A stretch of 64,000 nt of DNA from Streptomyces sp. AC555_RSS877 (GTDB taxonomy: Bacteria > Actinomycetota > Actinomycetes > Streptomycetales > Streptomycetaceae), in the NCBI RefSeq assembly GCF_019049245.1, contig NZ_JAGMUK010000030.1, positions 62,001 through 126,000 of the forward strand, in the 5' to 3' direction. Below are positions 18,208 to 27,554 of this stretch, in pieces (the first letter of the stretch is position 1; each line of letters begins with the position of its first letter). The notes beneath the pieces are model-generated. The model saw only the letters and a list, made by a program, of their open reading frames with translations, had not been told where the DNA came from and searched no databases. The translations under genes and the position numbers were made by a program.

Positions 18208-18383
18208 AAGGGTTGAGGGGCAAAACCTCTTGATCACGAGAAAATAGGCACGCGGTGCCTCCGGCGGCGGCACAGGGTGTCGTATCCGGCCGCGATTTAC
18301 GCAGGTCGGGCGGCGTTTGAGCGAGGGTTCGCTCCGGTGTACGGGGTGGCTTCCGAGGGTTTCGCCCAGCGCACCCGCCCCTG

Positions 18384-19007
18384 TCAGGGTCGCGGCGCGC
18401 ACCCCAGCACATGGGCCTTCACGATGTCGGCGATGCGCGGGTCGCGGCGGCGGAACGCGGCCACCAGCTCCTCGTGCTCCTCCGCGTACGACTGCTGGAC
18501 CGTCCCCAGCCAGCGGATGGACAGCGCGGTGAAGACCTCGATGCCCAGGCCCTCCCAGGTGTGCAGCAGCACCGAGTTGCCCGCCGCCCGGACCAGCTCC
18601 CGGTGGAAACCCACCGTGTGCCGAACCTGCCCCGTCCCGTCCGACTCGCGGTCGGCCTCGTACAGCGCGGCGACATGCGGCTCCAGGGCCGAGCAGTCCT
18701 CCGCCAGCCGCGCCGCCGCCAGCTCCGCCGCGATCGCCTCCAGACCGGCCCGGACCGGGTAGCTCTCCTCCAGATCGGCCGCGGTCAGGTTCCGCACCCG
18801 GACGCCCTTGTTCGGCGCCGACTCGATCAGCCGCAGCGACTCCAGCTCCCGCAGCGCCTCCCGCACCGGCGTCTGACTGACCTCCAGCTCGGTCGCGATC
18901 CGGCGCTCCACGATCCGCTCGCCCGGCTTCCAGCGCCCGCTGACGATCCCCTCCACGATGTGCTCGCGGATCTGCTCGCGCAGCGAGTGGACGACGGGCG
19001 CGGTCAT
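18384..19007 (-). CDS. GntR-family regulator, FadR/FCD subfamily
   Basis: The 207-residue regulator has an N-terminal winged helix (SLREQIREHIVEG, then RIVERRIATELEVSQTPVREALRELESLRLI, the GntR signature) and an all-helical FCD ligand domain with the metal-type motifs ADRES and FHRELVRAAGN. FCD regulators respond to organic acids. Its position directly upstream of aceE, on the same strand, suggests control of pyruvate dehydrogenase in the manner of PdhR, though this is inferred from position. The ATG at 19007 has AAGGAG seven bases upstream. Confidence 0.9.
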   Translation of the reverse strand: MTAPVVHSLREQIREHIVEGIVSGRWKPGERIVERRIATELEVSQTPVREALRELESLRLIESAPNKGVRVRNLTAADLEESYPVRAGLEAIAAELAAARLAEDCSALEPHVAALYEADRESDGTGQVRHTVGFHRELVRAAGNSVLLHTWEGLGIEVFTALSIRWLGTVQQSYAEEHEELVAAFRRRDPRIADIVKAHVLGCAPRP

Positions 19008-19471
19008 GAGGGCTCCTTAAGGAGGGGCCGCCCATCGGCCCCGGGGGCGTTTGACGTTTAGACAATAAGGCCGCGGGCCCTTCGGGTAGGGGCGCACGGG
19101 GGAGCTTTCGCGCAGGTGAGACGAGGCTTACACGCTCGCAGTTCGGCGCCTTCTGTCAAGACACGGAACCCCGCGGGATCGTTCGGTGCCGCGCTCCGAA
19201 GGGCGTCCCCGACCGGGGCGCCCACGGCACGGCGGGGGACGGCATGGACACCGGGGGACGGCGGGGACCGCTGTACCGGACGGTCGCGGCAGCCGTGATC
19301 GGGCGCGCTGGTGGGCGGGACGGACGGTGGCCAGACACCCACCCGGACGGGGCTTCCTCGTGGGCTTCGGCCCGAGGACCGGGAAGCTCGACCTCCCGGG
19401 ACGGCCTCGACGCCACGTACGACACGCTGAAGGCCTACGGCCTCCCGAGAGCCGACAAGTCGGTGAGACGC
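19008..19471. other. intergenic region without a convincing gene
   Basis: This 464-base gap between the GntR gene and the sucB terminator holds several overlapping open frames on both strands, but none has a good ribosome binding site or a protein-like composition. Near the GntR start is GTTTAGACAA (about 19053-19062), a possible half-operator. A minus-strand TTGACA lies at 19154-19159, without a well-spaced -10. Otherwise nothing is recognised. Confidence 0.5.
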
Positions 19472-19509
19472 CGGTGCCCCCGTCCGGAAAGGTCCGGACG
19501 GGGGCACCG
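19472..19509 (-). terminator. terminator of the lpd-sucB transcript
   Basis: A perfect 17-bp stem (19472-19488 with 19493-19509) with loop AAGG lies 18 bases past the sucB stop. Confidence 0.88.
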
Positions 19510-19527
19510 TACAAGCGGGAAACCGGG

Positions 19528-21342
19528 TTACAGGCCGAGCTCGACCTCGAACTCGCCCGCCTCCAGGATCGCCTTGACCGCGGTCAGGTAACGGGCCGCG
19601 TCGGCGCCGTCCACCAGACGGTGGTCGTAGGACAGGGTCAGGTACGTCATGTCGCGGATGCCGATGACCGTGCCCTCCTCCGTCTCGATGACGGCCGGAC
19701 GCTTGACCGTGGCACCGATACCGAGGATCGCGACCTGGCCCGGCGGCACGATGATCGTGTCGAAGAGCGCGCCGCGCGACCCGGTGTTGCTGATGGTGAA
19801 GGTCGCGCCGGACAGCTCGTCCGGGGTGATCTTGTTGGCGCGGACCTTGCCCGCGAGCTCCGCCGTGGCCTTGGCGATACCGGCGAGGTTGAGGTCACCG
19901 GCGTGCTTGATGACCGGGGTCATCAGACCCTTCTCGGAGTCCACCGCGATACCGATGCTCTCGGTGTCGAAGTAGGTGATCGTGCCCTCGGCCTCGTTGA
20001 TCTTGGCGTTGACGGGCGCGTGGGCCTTCAGCGCCTGGGCAGCCGCCTTGACGAAGAACGGCATCGGGGAGAGCTTGACGCCCTCACGGGCCGCGAACGC
20101 GTCCTTGGCCCGGGCGCGCAGCTTCATCAGGCGGGTGACGTCGACCTCGACGACCGAGGACAGCTGGGCCTGCTCGTGCAGGGCCTTGACCATGTTGTCG
20201 CCGATGACCTTGCGGATGCGCGGCATCTTGACGGTCTGGCCACGCAGCGGGGAGGCCTCCAGGACGGGGGCCTTCTTCGCGGCGGCCGGAGCTGCGGCGG
20301 CAGGAGCCGCGGCCGGAGCTGCGGCGGCGGCCTTCGCGGCCTCGGCGGCGGCGGTGACGTCCTGCTTGCGGATACGACCGCCCACGCCGGTGCCCTTGAC
20401 GGAGGCCAGGTCGACGCCGTTCTCGGCGGCGAGCTTGCGCACCAGCGGGGTCACGTAGGCGCCGTCGTCACCGGAGGTGGCGGCGGGCGCGGCGGCCGGG
20501 GTGACCGGAGCCGGGGCGGGCGCCGGAGCGGCCGGGGCCGGCTCGGGAGCCGGGGTGGTCTGCTGCTGCGGGGCCGGAGCCGTGGGCGCCTGCGGAGCCG
20601 GAGCCGGAGCCGGAGCCGGAGCGGCCGGAGCCGCGGGGGCGGGCGCCGGAGCAGGAGCCGGGGCCTCGGCGGCCGGGGCCGGGGCGGCGGGGGCCGGAGC
20701 AGCGGCCGGAGCCGCGCCCGGGGCGCCGATGACGGCCAGCTTGGCGCCGACCTCGGCGGTCTCGTCCTCGCCGACCGTGATCTCGAGCAGCACACCGGAG
20801 GTGGGCGCCGGGATCTCGGTGTCGACCTTGTCCGTGGAGACCTCGAGCAGCGGCTCGTCGGCCTCGACGGAGTCGCCGACCGACTTCAGCCAGCGGGTGA
20901 CGGTGCCCTCGGTGACGGACTCGCCGAGCGCGGGCAGGACGACGTCCGTGCCCTCGGCGCTGCCGCCGCCGGAGGCGGCCTCGGCGGTCGGAGCAGGGGC
21001 CGGGGCGGCCTGCTCGGTGGACGGGGTGGCCTGCGGGGCCGGTTCGGGAGCGGGCTCGGGAGCCGGCTCCGCGGCCGGGGCCGGGGCGGCAGCGGGCGCG
21101 CCCGTGCCGTCGTCGATGACGGCCAGCTCGGCGCCGACCTCAACGGTCTCGTCCTCGGCGACCTTGATGGACGCCAGGACACCGGCTGCGGGCGAGGGGA
21201 TCTCGGTGTCGACCTTGTCGGTCGACACCTCGAGCAGCGGCTCGTCGGCCTCGACGCGCTCTCCCTCGGCCTTCAGCCAGCGAGTGACAGTGCCCTCGGT
21301 GACGCTCTCGCCGAGCGCCGGAAGGGTTACGGAAACCGCCAT
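19528..21342 (-). CDS. sucB: dihydrolipoamide acyltransferase (E2) with two lipoyl domains
   Basis: The 604-residue E2 has two near-identical lipoyl domains (about residues 1-76 and 135-210), each with the lipoylated Lys in [12 protein letters not shown], joined by long Ala/Pro/Glu linkers. A peripheral subunit-binding domain follows ([24 protein letters not shown]). The catalytic domain ends with [15 protein letters not shown] (the HxxxDG motif). It is often annotated as SucB, the succinyltransferase, but in actinobacteria this E2 serves pyruvate dehydrogenase and the shared supercomplex; aceE and lpd sit beside it. The ATG at 21342 is 59 bases downstream of lpd on the same strand. Confidence 0.95.
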   Translation of the reverse strand: MAVSVTLPALGESVTEGTVTRWLKAEGERVEADEPLLEVSTDKVDTEIPSPAAGVLASIKVAEDETVEVGAELAVIDDGTGAPAAAPAPAAEPAPEPAPEPAPQATPSTEQAAPAPAPTAEAASGGGSAEGTDVVLPALGESVTEGTVTRWLKSVGDSVEADEPLLEVSTDKVDTEIPAPTSGVLLEITVGEDETAEVGAKLAVIGAPGAAPAAAPAPAAPAPAAEAPAPAPAPAPAAPAAPAPAPAPAPQAPTAPAPQQQTTPAPEPAPAAPAPAPAPVTPAAAPAATSGDDGAYVTPLVRKLAAENGVDLASVKGTGVGGRIRKQDVTAAAEAAKAAAAAPAAAPAAAAPAAAKKAPVLEASPLRGQTVKMPRIRKVIGDNMVKALHEQAQLSSVVEVDVTRLMKLRARAKDAFAAREGVKLSPMPFFVKAAAQALKAHAPVNAKINEAEGTITYFDTESIGIAVDSEKGLMTPVIKHAGDLNLAGIAKATAELAGKVRANKITPDELSGATFTISNTGSRGALFDTIIVPPGQVAILGIGATVKRPAVIETEEGTVIGIRDMTYLTLSYDHRLVDGADAARYLTAVKAILEAGEFEVELGL

Positions 21343-21401
21343 GGTTTCGGTTGCTCCTTACAAGTGCGGAAGTCTGTGTCGTCGCGTTCGTCGACCGAGG
21401 G

Positions 21402-22790
21402 TCAGTCGTGCGAGTGGAGGGGCTTGCCGGCCAGGGCCAGGTGGGCCTCGCCGAGCGCTTCGCTCTGCGTCGGGTGGGCGTGGATGAGCTGCGCGACCTC
21501 GGCGGGCAGCGCCTCCCAGTTGTAGATCAGCTGGGCTTCGCCGACCTGCTCGCCCATGCGGTCGCCGACCATGTGGACGCCGACCACGGCACCGTCCTTG
21601 ACCTGGACGAGCTTGATCTCGCCCGCGGTGTTCAGGATCTTGCTCTTGCCGTTGCCGGCGAGGTTGTACTTCAGGGCGACGACCTTGTCCGCACCGTAGA
21701 TCTCCTTGGCCTTGGCCTCGGTGATGCCCACGGAGGCGACCTCGGGGTGGCAGTACGTCACCCGGGGGACACCGTCGTAGTCGATCGGAACGGTCTTCAG
21801 ACCGGCCAGACGCTCCGCCACCAGGATGCCTTCGGCGAAGCCGACGTGCGCGAGCTGGAGCGTCGGGACCAGGTCACCGACGGCGGAGATGGTCGGGACG
21901 TTGGTGCGCATGTACTCGTCGACCAGGACGTAGCCGCGGTCCATGGCGACGCCCTGCTCCTCGTAGCCGAGGCCGGCGGAGACGGGCCCGCGGCCCACCG
22001 CGACCAGCAGCAGCTCGGCCTCGAACTCCTTGCCGTCGGCGAGGGTGACCTTGACACCGTCGGCCGTGTACTCGGCCTTGGAGAAGAAGGTGCCCAGGTT
22101 GAACTTGATGCCGCGCTTGCGGAACGCGCGCTCAAGAAGCTTGGAGGAGTTCTCGTCCTCGAGGGGCGCCAGGTGCTTGAGGCCCTCGATGATCGTGATG
22201 TCCGTACCGAAGGACTTCCACGCCGAGGCGAACTCGACGCCGATGACGCCGCCGCCCAGGACGATCGCCGACTTCGGCACGCGGTCCAGGACCAGGGCGT
22301 GGTCGGAGGAGATGATGCGGTTGCCGTCGATCTCCAGGCCCGGCAGCGACTTGGGCACGGAGCCGGTCGCGAGGAGCACGTGGCGGCCCTGGATGCGCTG
22401 GCCGTTCACGTCGACGGAGGTGGGGGAGGAAAGGCGGCCCTCGCCCTCGATGTACGTCACCTTCCGGGAGGCGACAAGTCCCTGCAGGCCCTTGTACAGA
22501 CCGGCGATGACGCCGTCCTTGTACTTGTGGACCCCGGCGATGTCGATGCCCTCGAAGGTGGTCTTCACACCGAACTGCTCGCTCTCGCGAGCCTGGTCGG
22601 CGATCTCGCCCGCGTGCAGCAGGGCCTTGGTGGGGATGCACCCCCGGTGCAGGCAGGTACCGCCGACCTTGTCCTTCTCGATCAGGGCGACGTCCAGGCC
22701 CAGCTGAGCCCCGCGCAGGGCCGCGGCGTAACCACCGCTACCACCGCCGAGGATCACTAGGTCGAAAACGGTGCTGGCGTCGTTCGCCAC
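21402..22790 (-). CDS. lpd: dihydrolipoyl dehydrogenase (E3)
   Basis: The 462-residue flavoprotein reoxidises dihydrolipoamide with NAD+. Visible are the FAD motif LVILGGGSGGYAAA (residues about 12-25), the redox-active disulfide in GGTCLHRGCIPTK, the NAD-binding GGGVIGVEFAS, and the C-terminal active-site HAHPTQSE with the catalytic His-Glu pair. The start is the GTG at 22790, with GGAGGACGTGAC before it; longer upstream starts are rejected. It is followed at 59 bases by the E2 gene, forming an lpd-sucB transcript that ends at a strong hairpin. Confidence 0.97.
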   Translation of the reverse strand: MANDASTVFDLVILGGGSGGYAAALRGAQLGLDVALIEKDKVGGTCLHRGCIPTKALLHAGEIADQARESEQFGVKTTFEGIDIAGVHKYKDGVIAGLYKGLQGLVASRKVTYIEGEGRLSSPTSVDVNGQRIQGRHVLLATGSVPKSLPGLEIDGNRIISSDHALVLDRVPKSAIVLGGGVIGVEFASAWKSFGTDITIIEGLKHLAPLEDENSSKLLERAFRKRGIKFNLGTFFSKAEYTADGVKVTLADGKEFEAELLLVAVGRGPVSAGLGYEEQGVAMDRGYVLVDEYMRTNVPTISAVGDLVPTLQLAHVGFAEGILVAERLAGLKTVPIDYDGVPRVTYCHPEVASVGITEAKAKEIYGADKVVALKYNLAGNGKSKILNTAGEIKLVQVKDGAVVGVHMVGDRMGEQVGEAQLIYNWEALPAEVAQLIHAHPTQSEALGEAHLALAGKPLHSHD

Positions 22791-22988
22791 GTCACGTCCT
22801 CCATGCATGTGCGCCACGCCGGTCTGCGGTGACCGGTCGGCGGCTGGTGTCCGGCCGCTCGTTCTTCGGCCCTTCGGTGGGGCCCTGTCCTGCCGAGCCC
22901 CATCTTCGCACTTGTCGTGGCAGGAAGAGACGCCGGGCCGGTGTGTGAGACGTCGCACTCATACGAGCAGCGACGAGTCGACCGCCCC

Positions 22989-23021
22989 GGGGGCGCGGGG
23001 AACTGCGCGAGCAGCCCCCAC
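22989..23021 (+). repeat. dispersed GC-rich intergenic repeat, copy 3
   Basis: GGGGGCGCGGGGAACTGCGC followed by GAGCAGCCCCCAC lies in the 286-base gap between lpd and pepA, sharing the core of the other copies in the window. Confidence 0.7.
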
Positions 23022-23076
23022 GCCCCCGCGGCCGCCGGACAACCGAGGGGACCGTGCTCCTAGGCGGACACGGACG

Positions 23077-24606
23077 TCATCCCAGATCACCCGCGGCGGT
23101 CAGCTCCGCCAGCCGCACCAGCGTCCGCACGGCCGTCCCCGTGCCGCCCTTGGGTGTGTACCCGAAGGGCCCGCCCTCGTTGAAGGCCGGTCCGGCGATG
23201 TCCAGGTGCGCCCAGGTGATCCCCTCGCCCACGAACTCGCGCAGGAAGAGCCCGGCGACCAGGCCGCCGCCCATCCGCTCGCCCATGTTCGCGATGTCGG
23301 CCGTGGAGGAGTCCATGCCCTTGCGCAGGTGCTCCGGCAGCGGCATCGGCCATGCCGGCTCACCGACCTCCTCGGCGGCCTCGTGCAGCGCGGAGCGGAA
23401 CGCGTCGTCGTTCGCCATGATCCCGAACGTCCGGTTGCCGAGCGCCAGCATCATCGCGCCGGTCAGCGTCGCCACGTCCACGATCGCGTCCGGCTTCTCC
23501 TCGGAGGCCGCCCACAGCGCGTCGGCGAGGACCAGCCGGCCCTCGGCGTCGGTGTTGAGCACCTCCACGGTCTTGCCGCTGTACATGCGCAGCACGTCAC
23601 CGGGCCGGGTCGCGGAACCCGACGGCATGTTCTCGGCCAGCGCCAGCCAGCCGGTGACGTTGACCTCGAGCCCCAGACGCGCGGCGGCGACCACGGCGGC
23701 GAAGACCGCCGCCGCACCGCTCATGTCGCACTTCATCGTCTCGTTGTGGCCGGCCGGCTTGAGCGAGATGCCGCCCGAGTCGTAGGTGATGCCCTTGCCG
23801 ACGAAGGCGAGGTGCTTGTCGGCCTTCGAGGAGGTGTACGACAGCTTCACCAGCCGCGGGCCCGCCGCCGACCCGGCGCCGACGCCGAGGATGCCGCCGT
23901 AGCCGCCCTTGACGAGGGCCTTCTCGTCCAGCACCTGCACCTTGATGCCGTGCTCCTTCGCCGCGGTCTGCGCGACGGCGGCGAACGCCTCGGGGTCGAG
24001 GTCGTTCGGCGGCATGTTGATCAGGTCGCGGGCACGGTTGAGCTCCTCGGCCACAGCGGTGGCACGCTCGATCGCCGCCTTGTACACGCGGTCGCGGGGC
24101 TTGCCGCCGAGCAGCGCGGCCTCGGCGAGCGGCGCCTTGCCGTTCTTGGCCTTGGGATTGCTCCGGCCGTTCTCCTTGTACGTGTCGAAGGAGTACGCCC
24201 CGAGCAGTACGCCCTCGGCGACCACGCCCGCGTCCGCGGCGTCCGCGAGCGGCAGCGCGAACGCGGCCTTCTTGGAGCCGGAGAGGGTGCGGGCGGCCAC
24301 GCCGGCGGCCCGGCGCAGCGCCTCGGGGTCGAAGCCGGAGTCCTTCTCGGGCTCGGCGCCCAGGCCCACCGCCACCACGAGCGGCGCCTTGAAGCCGGCC
24401 GGTGCGGGCAGCTTCGTCACCTCGCCCTCGGCACCGGAGGCACCGAGGGTTTCCAGGACGCCGGCGAGCTTGCCGTCGTACGCCTTGTCCACGGCCTCGG
24501 CGCCCGGTGCGACGACCGGGCCCTCAGCGCCCTTGGCAACACCGATCACGATCGCGTCGACCCGCAGGCCGGGCGCCGCGGCGGTGCTGAGAGTGAGAGC
24601 AGTCAC
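23077..24606 (-). CDS. pepA: leucyl aminopeptidase (M17 family)
   Basis: The 509-residue protein is a cytosolic metallo-aminopeptidase, normally a hexamer, that removes N-terminal residues from peptides. The M17 signature NTDAEGRL is present, with metal ligands in FVGKGITYDSGGISLKP (Lys, Asp) and KCDMSGAAAVF. The start is the GTG at 24606; GCGAG upstream is a weak ribosome binding site. It lies upstream of lpd on the same strand, separated by a repeat element, and probably has its own transcript. Confidence 0.95.
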   Translation of the reverse strand: MTALTLSTAAAPGLRVDAIVIGVAKGAEGPVVAPGAEAVDKAYDGKLAGVLETLGASGAEGEVTKLPAPAGFKAPLVVAVGLGAEPEKDSGFDPEALRRAAGVAARTLSGSKKAAFALPLADAADAGVVAEGVLLGAYSFDTYKENGRSNPKAKNGKAPLAEAALLGGKPRDRVYKAAIERATAVAEELNRARDLINMPPNDLDPEAFAAVAQTAAKEHGIKVQVLDEKALVKGGYGGILGVGAGSAAGPRLVKLSYTSSKADKHLAFVGKGITYDSGGISLKPAGHNETMKCDMSGAAAVFAAVVAAARLGLEVNVTGWLALAENMPSGSATRPGDVLRMYSGKTVEVLNTDAEGRLVLADALWAASEEKPDAIVDVATLTGAMMLALGNRTFGIMANDDAFRSALHEAAEEVGEPAWPMPLPEHLRKGMDSSTADIANMGERMGGGLVAGLFLREFVGEGITWAHLDIAGPAFNEGGPFGYTPKGGTGTAVRTLVRLAELTAAGDLG

Positions 24607-24915
24607 GGTGGTGAAATCTCGCTTCCATTGAAGTCTGGTGTGGCCGAACAGGGGTGGGTCGGCCGAGCCCGAAAACGACCCTAGAACCCTCGTGCGGTCT
24701 GGTCTCTACCAGGGCAGGTAAACACCCGACATGAGCCTACGCTCGGGCTCGGTGTCGATCATTCCTCCGCGCATTCACCTGTCGGTGACGTCCTGGCCAC
24801 TTCTCGGTTCTCAACTCCGGTGAGCTGAGTCACACTTGCCTGGTTCCGGCGAGCGTACGCCTCGCGTGCCCCGCGTCCCGCACGCAGATACTCCTACGGC
24901 CGCGGTCCCCACCGG
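24607..24915. other. intergenic region between pepA and cobS
   Basis: This 309-base gap must hold the pepA promoter, but I could not pick a -35/-10 pair with confidence; GGTTCTAGGGTCG on the minus strand near 24680 contains a possible -10. No gene, riboswitch core or terminator stem stands out. Confidence 0.4.
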
Positions 24916-25713
24916 CTAACGCCCCAGGCTCAGCACCACGAGCGCCGCCGTGGCCGCCGTCTCCGCGAGCCCGCCGAACACGTCACCGGTCACCCCGCCG
25001 AACCGCCGGACGCAGTGCCGCAGGAGGAGTTCGGCGACGGCGAGGGCGGCGAGGACCGCGAGGGCCGTGCGGGCGGCGTCGTACGGCTCGGACATCCACC
25101 CGGCGGCAGCCGACGCCAGCGTGACCGCGACGACGGTTATCAATGCACCCCGCACCGGCACCACCCCCGCCACCGCGGCCCCCAGCCCCTCCGGCCGGGC
25201 GGCCGGCACCCCGGTGCGGGCGGCCAGGGTGAGGGCCAGGCGGGCGGCGGTCGCCGAGACGACGGCGGCGAGGGCACCCCGGGCCCACGAGTCGGCGTAG
25301 AGCTGCGCCAGCGCGGCCACCTGGGCGAACAGGACGAAGACGAGGGTGATGACGCCGAAGGGCCCGATGTCCGACTGCTTCATGATCCGCAGGGCGTCCT
25401 CGGCGGGCTTGCCGCTGCCCAGCCCGTCCGCGGTGTCCGCGAGCCCGTCCAGGTGGAGTCCGCGGGTGAGCACGGCGGGTACGGCGGCGGAGGCGACGGC
25501 GGCGAGCAGCGGACCCGCGCCCAGGACCAGCAGGAACAGGCCGAGCGCGGCCGCGCAGACGCCGACCGCCAGCCCGGCCGCGGGGGCGCACAGCATGCCG
25601 CCGCGGGCGGCCTCCCGGTCCCAGCGGGTCACCTTGACCGGGAGCACGGTGAGGGTGCCGAAGGCGAAGCGGACGCCGTCCGGCCAGGAGGGGGACGAGG
25701 AGGTCGTGGACAC
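24916..25713 (-). CDS. cobS: cobalamin synthase (adenosylcobinamide-GDP ribazoletransferase)
   Basis: CobS joins adenosylcobinamide-GDP and alpha-ribazole to make adenosylcobalamin, the last nucleotide-loop step, in the membrane. The 265-residue protein is largely hydrophobic with several membrane spans and shows the family motif RGLHLDGLADTADGLGSG (the acidic LDGxADxxDG cluster) and KQSDIGPFGV. The GTG at 25713 is used. Its partners CobT and CobU are encoded close by on the same strand, but with unrelated membrane genes in between. Confidence 0.95.
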   Translation of the reverse strand: MSTTSSSPSWPDGVRFAFGTLTVLPVKVTRWDREAARGGMLCAPAAGLAVGVCAAALGLFLLVLGAGPLLAAVASAAVPAVLTRGLHLDGLADTADGLGSGKPAEDALRIMKQSDIGPFGVITLVFVLFAQVAALAQLYADSWARGALAAVVSATAARLALTLAARTGVPAARPEGLGAAVAGVVPVRGALITVVAVTLASAAAGWMSEPYDAARTALAVLAALAVAELLLRHCVRRFGGVTGDVFGGLAETAATAALVVLSLGR

Positions 25714-25773
25714 CGGCGCAGGTTACCCGGCGGTCGCGAGAGCACCCGGGGCACCCGTGGATAAAGTGCCCAT

Positions 25774-26538
25774 ATGGGACATTGGCTTGAGCGGAACATC
25801 ATCGAACCGGGCAAGCTGCCGCTGCTCTGCGCCCTCACCGCGTTCGTGCTGACGTTCCTGATCACCCGCGTCGTCACCCGCATGATCCGGGCCGGCAAGG
25901 GGCCCTTCGGCAACGTCAGCGCCGGGGGAGTGCACGTCCACCACGTGGTCCCCGGCATCGTCCTCACCGTCCTCGGCGGCTTCGGCGCGGTCGCCAGCAC
26001 CCGGCACGGCTTCGGCGCGGCCGCGTTCGCGGTCGTCTTCGGCATCGGCGCGGGCCTGGTCCTGGACGAGTTCGCGCTGATCCTGCACCTCGACGACGTC
26101 TACTGGACCGAGGCGGGACGCAAGAGCGTCGAGGTCGTGGTGCTCACGGCGGCCCTGGTCGGCCTGGTCCTGTGCGGATTCGTGCCCTTCGGGGTCAACG
26201 ACCTGGACGAGGACGAACTCCAGAGCCGCGGCTCCGTCATCGTGAGCGTGACCGTGAACTTCCTCTTCTCCCTCCTCGCCCTGGCCAAGGGCAAGGCCCG
26301 CACCGCGATCTTCGGCGTGATCGTCCCCCTCATCGCCCTCGTCGGAACCATCCGGCTGGCCCGCCCCGGCTCCCCCTGGGCCAAGCGCTTCTACCGCCGG
26401 CGCCCGCGTGCCCGCGCCCGGTCCAGCCTGCGCGCCTACCGCCACGACCGCCGCTGGGCGGGCCCCCGGCGCAGGATTCAGGACCTGATCGGCGGCAAGC
26501 CCGACCCGGAGCCGGCCCGCGCCCTCGAACGCCGGTGA
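25774..26538 (+). CDS. integral membrane protein of unknown function
   Basis: The 254-residue protein has hydrophobic segments at about residues 15-36, 58-75, 80-95, 115-135 and 155-190. A striking VSAGGVHVHHVVPGIV follows the first span, with three His within six residues that could bind a metal. Another acidic loop, VNDLDEDELQSRG, precedes the last spans. The C terminus is strongly basic (RRRPRARARSS). The ATG at 25774 lies 6 bases after TAAAGT and lacks a ribosome binding site, so it may be leaderless. The 3' end overlaps the convergent rhomboid-like gene by 61 bases. Confidence 0.8.
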   Translation: MGHWLERNIIEPGKLPLLCALTAFVLTFLITRVVTRMIRAGKGPFGNVSAGGVHVHHVVPGIVLTVLGGFGAVASTRHGFGAAAFAVVFGIGAGLVLDEFALILHLDDVYWTEAGRKSVEVVVLTAALVGLVLCGFVPFGVNDLDEDELQSRGSVIVSVTVNFLFSLLALAKGKARTAIFGVIVPLIALVGTIRLARPGSPWAKRFYRRRPRARARSSLRAYRHDRRWAGPRRRIQDLIGGKPDPEPARALERR

Positions 26539-27176
26539 CGCAGCGCCGACACCCCGCACAGCACCAGCACCGCCGCGATCGCCGCCAGGTGCTCCTTGCC
26601 GGCCAGGTTCTCCTTCAGCACCACCTCGACCACCATCGCCGCGATCACCGCACCCGCGGTGACGTACGCGCCGTAGCGCCATCCGACGAACACGGCGAGA
26701 CCCACCACGGCCGCCGACGGCCCGGTGTCCACGACGTGCGCGTCCGAGCCGGGCAGGCCCAGCGGGCTGTCGGGGCCCAGCCAGATGCCCACGCGCGCAT
26801 ACAGCGTGCCGGCGAGTGTGGCCGTGTACGCGAGGGCGAGCGTCCGCCACCGGCCCAGGCAGATCTCGGCGATCCCGAACACCAGCAGGATCTGCACCAG
26901 GGCACCCCAGACGGGCAGATCCAGGGCCGGCACGAACAGGGACAGGGGGGTGCGCAGGAGGGCCGGCCAGAGCGGGTCCTGGGCGCGCACGCCCCCGACG
27001 TCCTGCACGAACCGATAGCCCCACGTCTGGCTGTGCACGAAGTGCAGGGCCGCCGTCAGGCAGACCGCCCCGAGCGCCATGGGAACCGCCCGCCACCCGC
27101 GCCGGAGCAGCGGCTCGCGCACGGAGTCGTACAGCGGCCCCCATTCGGCGCGGGCCCGGCGGGCGAGCGTGTGCAT
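26478..27176 (-). CDS. rhomboid-fold membrane protein, possibly a degenerate rhomboid
   Basis: The 232-residue protein starts MHTLARRARAEWGP at 27176, with TGAGGA upstream. It has about six membrane segments. TGPSAAVVGLAVFVG resembles the rhomboid catalytic GASGA loop, with Ser in GPSA, and KEHLAAIAAVLVL resembles the helix with the catalytic His. The GxSx motif is imperfect. It fits the group of rhomboid-like proteins common in Streptomyces; whether it cleaves anything is unknown. The frame is open upstream to 27356, but that extension is less protein-like. It overlaps the opposing gene end by 61 bases. Confidence 0.72.
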   Translation of the reverse strand: MHTLARRARAEWGPLYDSVREPLLRRGWRAVPMALGAVCLTAALHFVHSQTWGYRFVQDVGGVRAQDPLWPALLRTPLSLFVPALDLPVWGALVQILLVFGIAEICLGRWRTLALAYTATLAGTLYARVGIWLGPDSPLGLPGSDAHVVDTGPSAAVVGLAVFVGWRYGAYVTAGAVIAAMVVEVVLKENLAGKEHLAAIAAVLVLCGVSALRHRRSRARAGSGSGLPPIRS

Positions 27177-27554
27177 CGGGCGGTCCTCATCCCCGTGGGC
27201 TTCGGCGGCGCAGGCGCCTTGCGAGCACCACGGCCTCGGCACCGGCCCGGCGCCGAGGCGTGCACCACATCCAAAGACCGACCGGAACAGGGCGAAGTTG
27301 AGAGAGAACTGAGTGATCCCGGTCTCGCACCCCCGGCGCAGCAGGTCGACGACCATGAACAGCGCGCTTGCTTGCGCCGCCGCACGTCCTGCCCCGGGGA
27401 AACCCGCACCAGGACGCTCGCGAACGCGACGGCCGGCCGCACCTGGGCAGACGACAAACCCGGCGGCCCGTCCAGAGGCGGCGGTCGACCGTGGGACCGC
27501 CGCGAGGTGCGGGCGCTCAGCTCGCGTCGCAGTCCGGCCGCGCCGCGCCGACGC
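27177..27554. other. 378-base gap between cobT and the rhomboid-like gene
   Basis: The region holds a GCCTCGGC/GCCGAGGC inverted repeat near 27231-27259 and an open frame continuing upstream of the rhomboid-like gene to 27356 with an unusually normal amino-acid composition (ITQFSLNFALFRSVF). I looked for a cobalamin riboswitch because cobT is adjacent, but no B12 box is seen. No terminator is obvious after cobT. Content unexplained. Confidence 0.4.

Noticed and set aside
19186..21525. 779-codon plus-strand open frame opposite sucB
   Set aside because: Gly/Arg-rich mirror of the Ala/Pro linkers of the E2 protein; no start signal.
27177..27554. Cobalamin riboswitch near cobT
   Set aside because: Searched by eye on both strands for a B12 box and the conserved aptamer core; neither is present.
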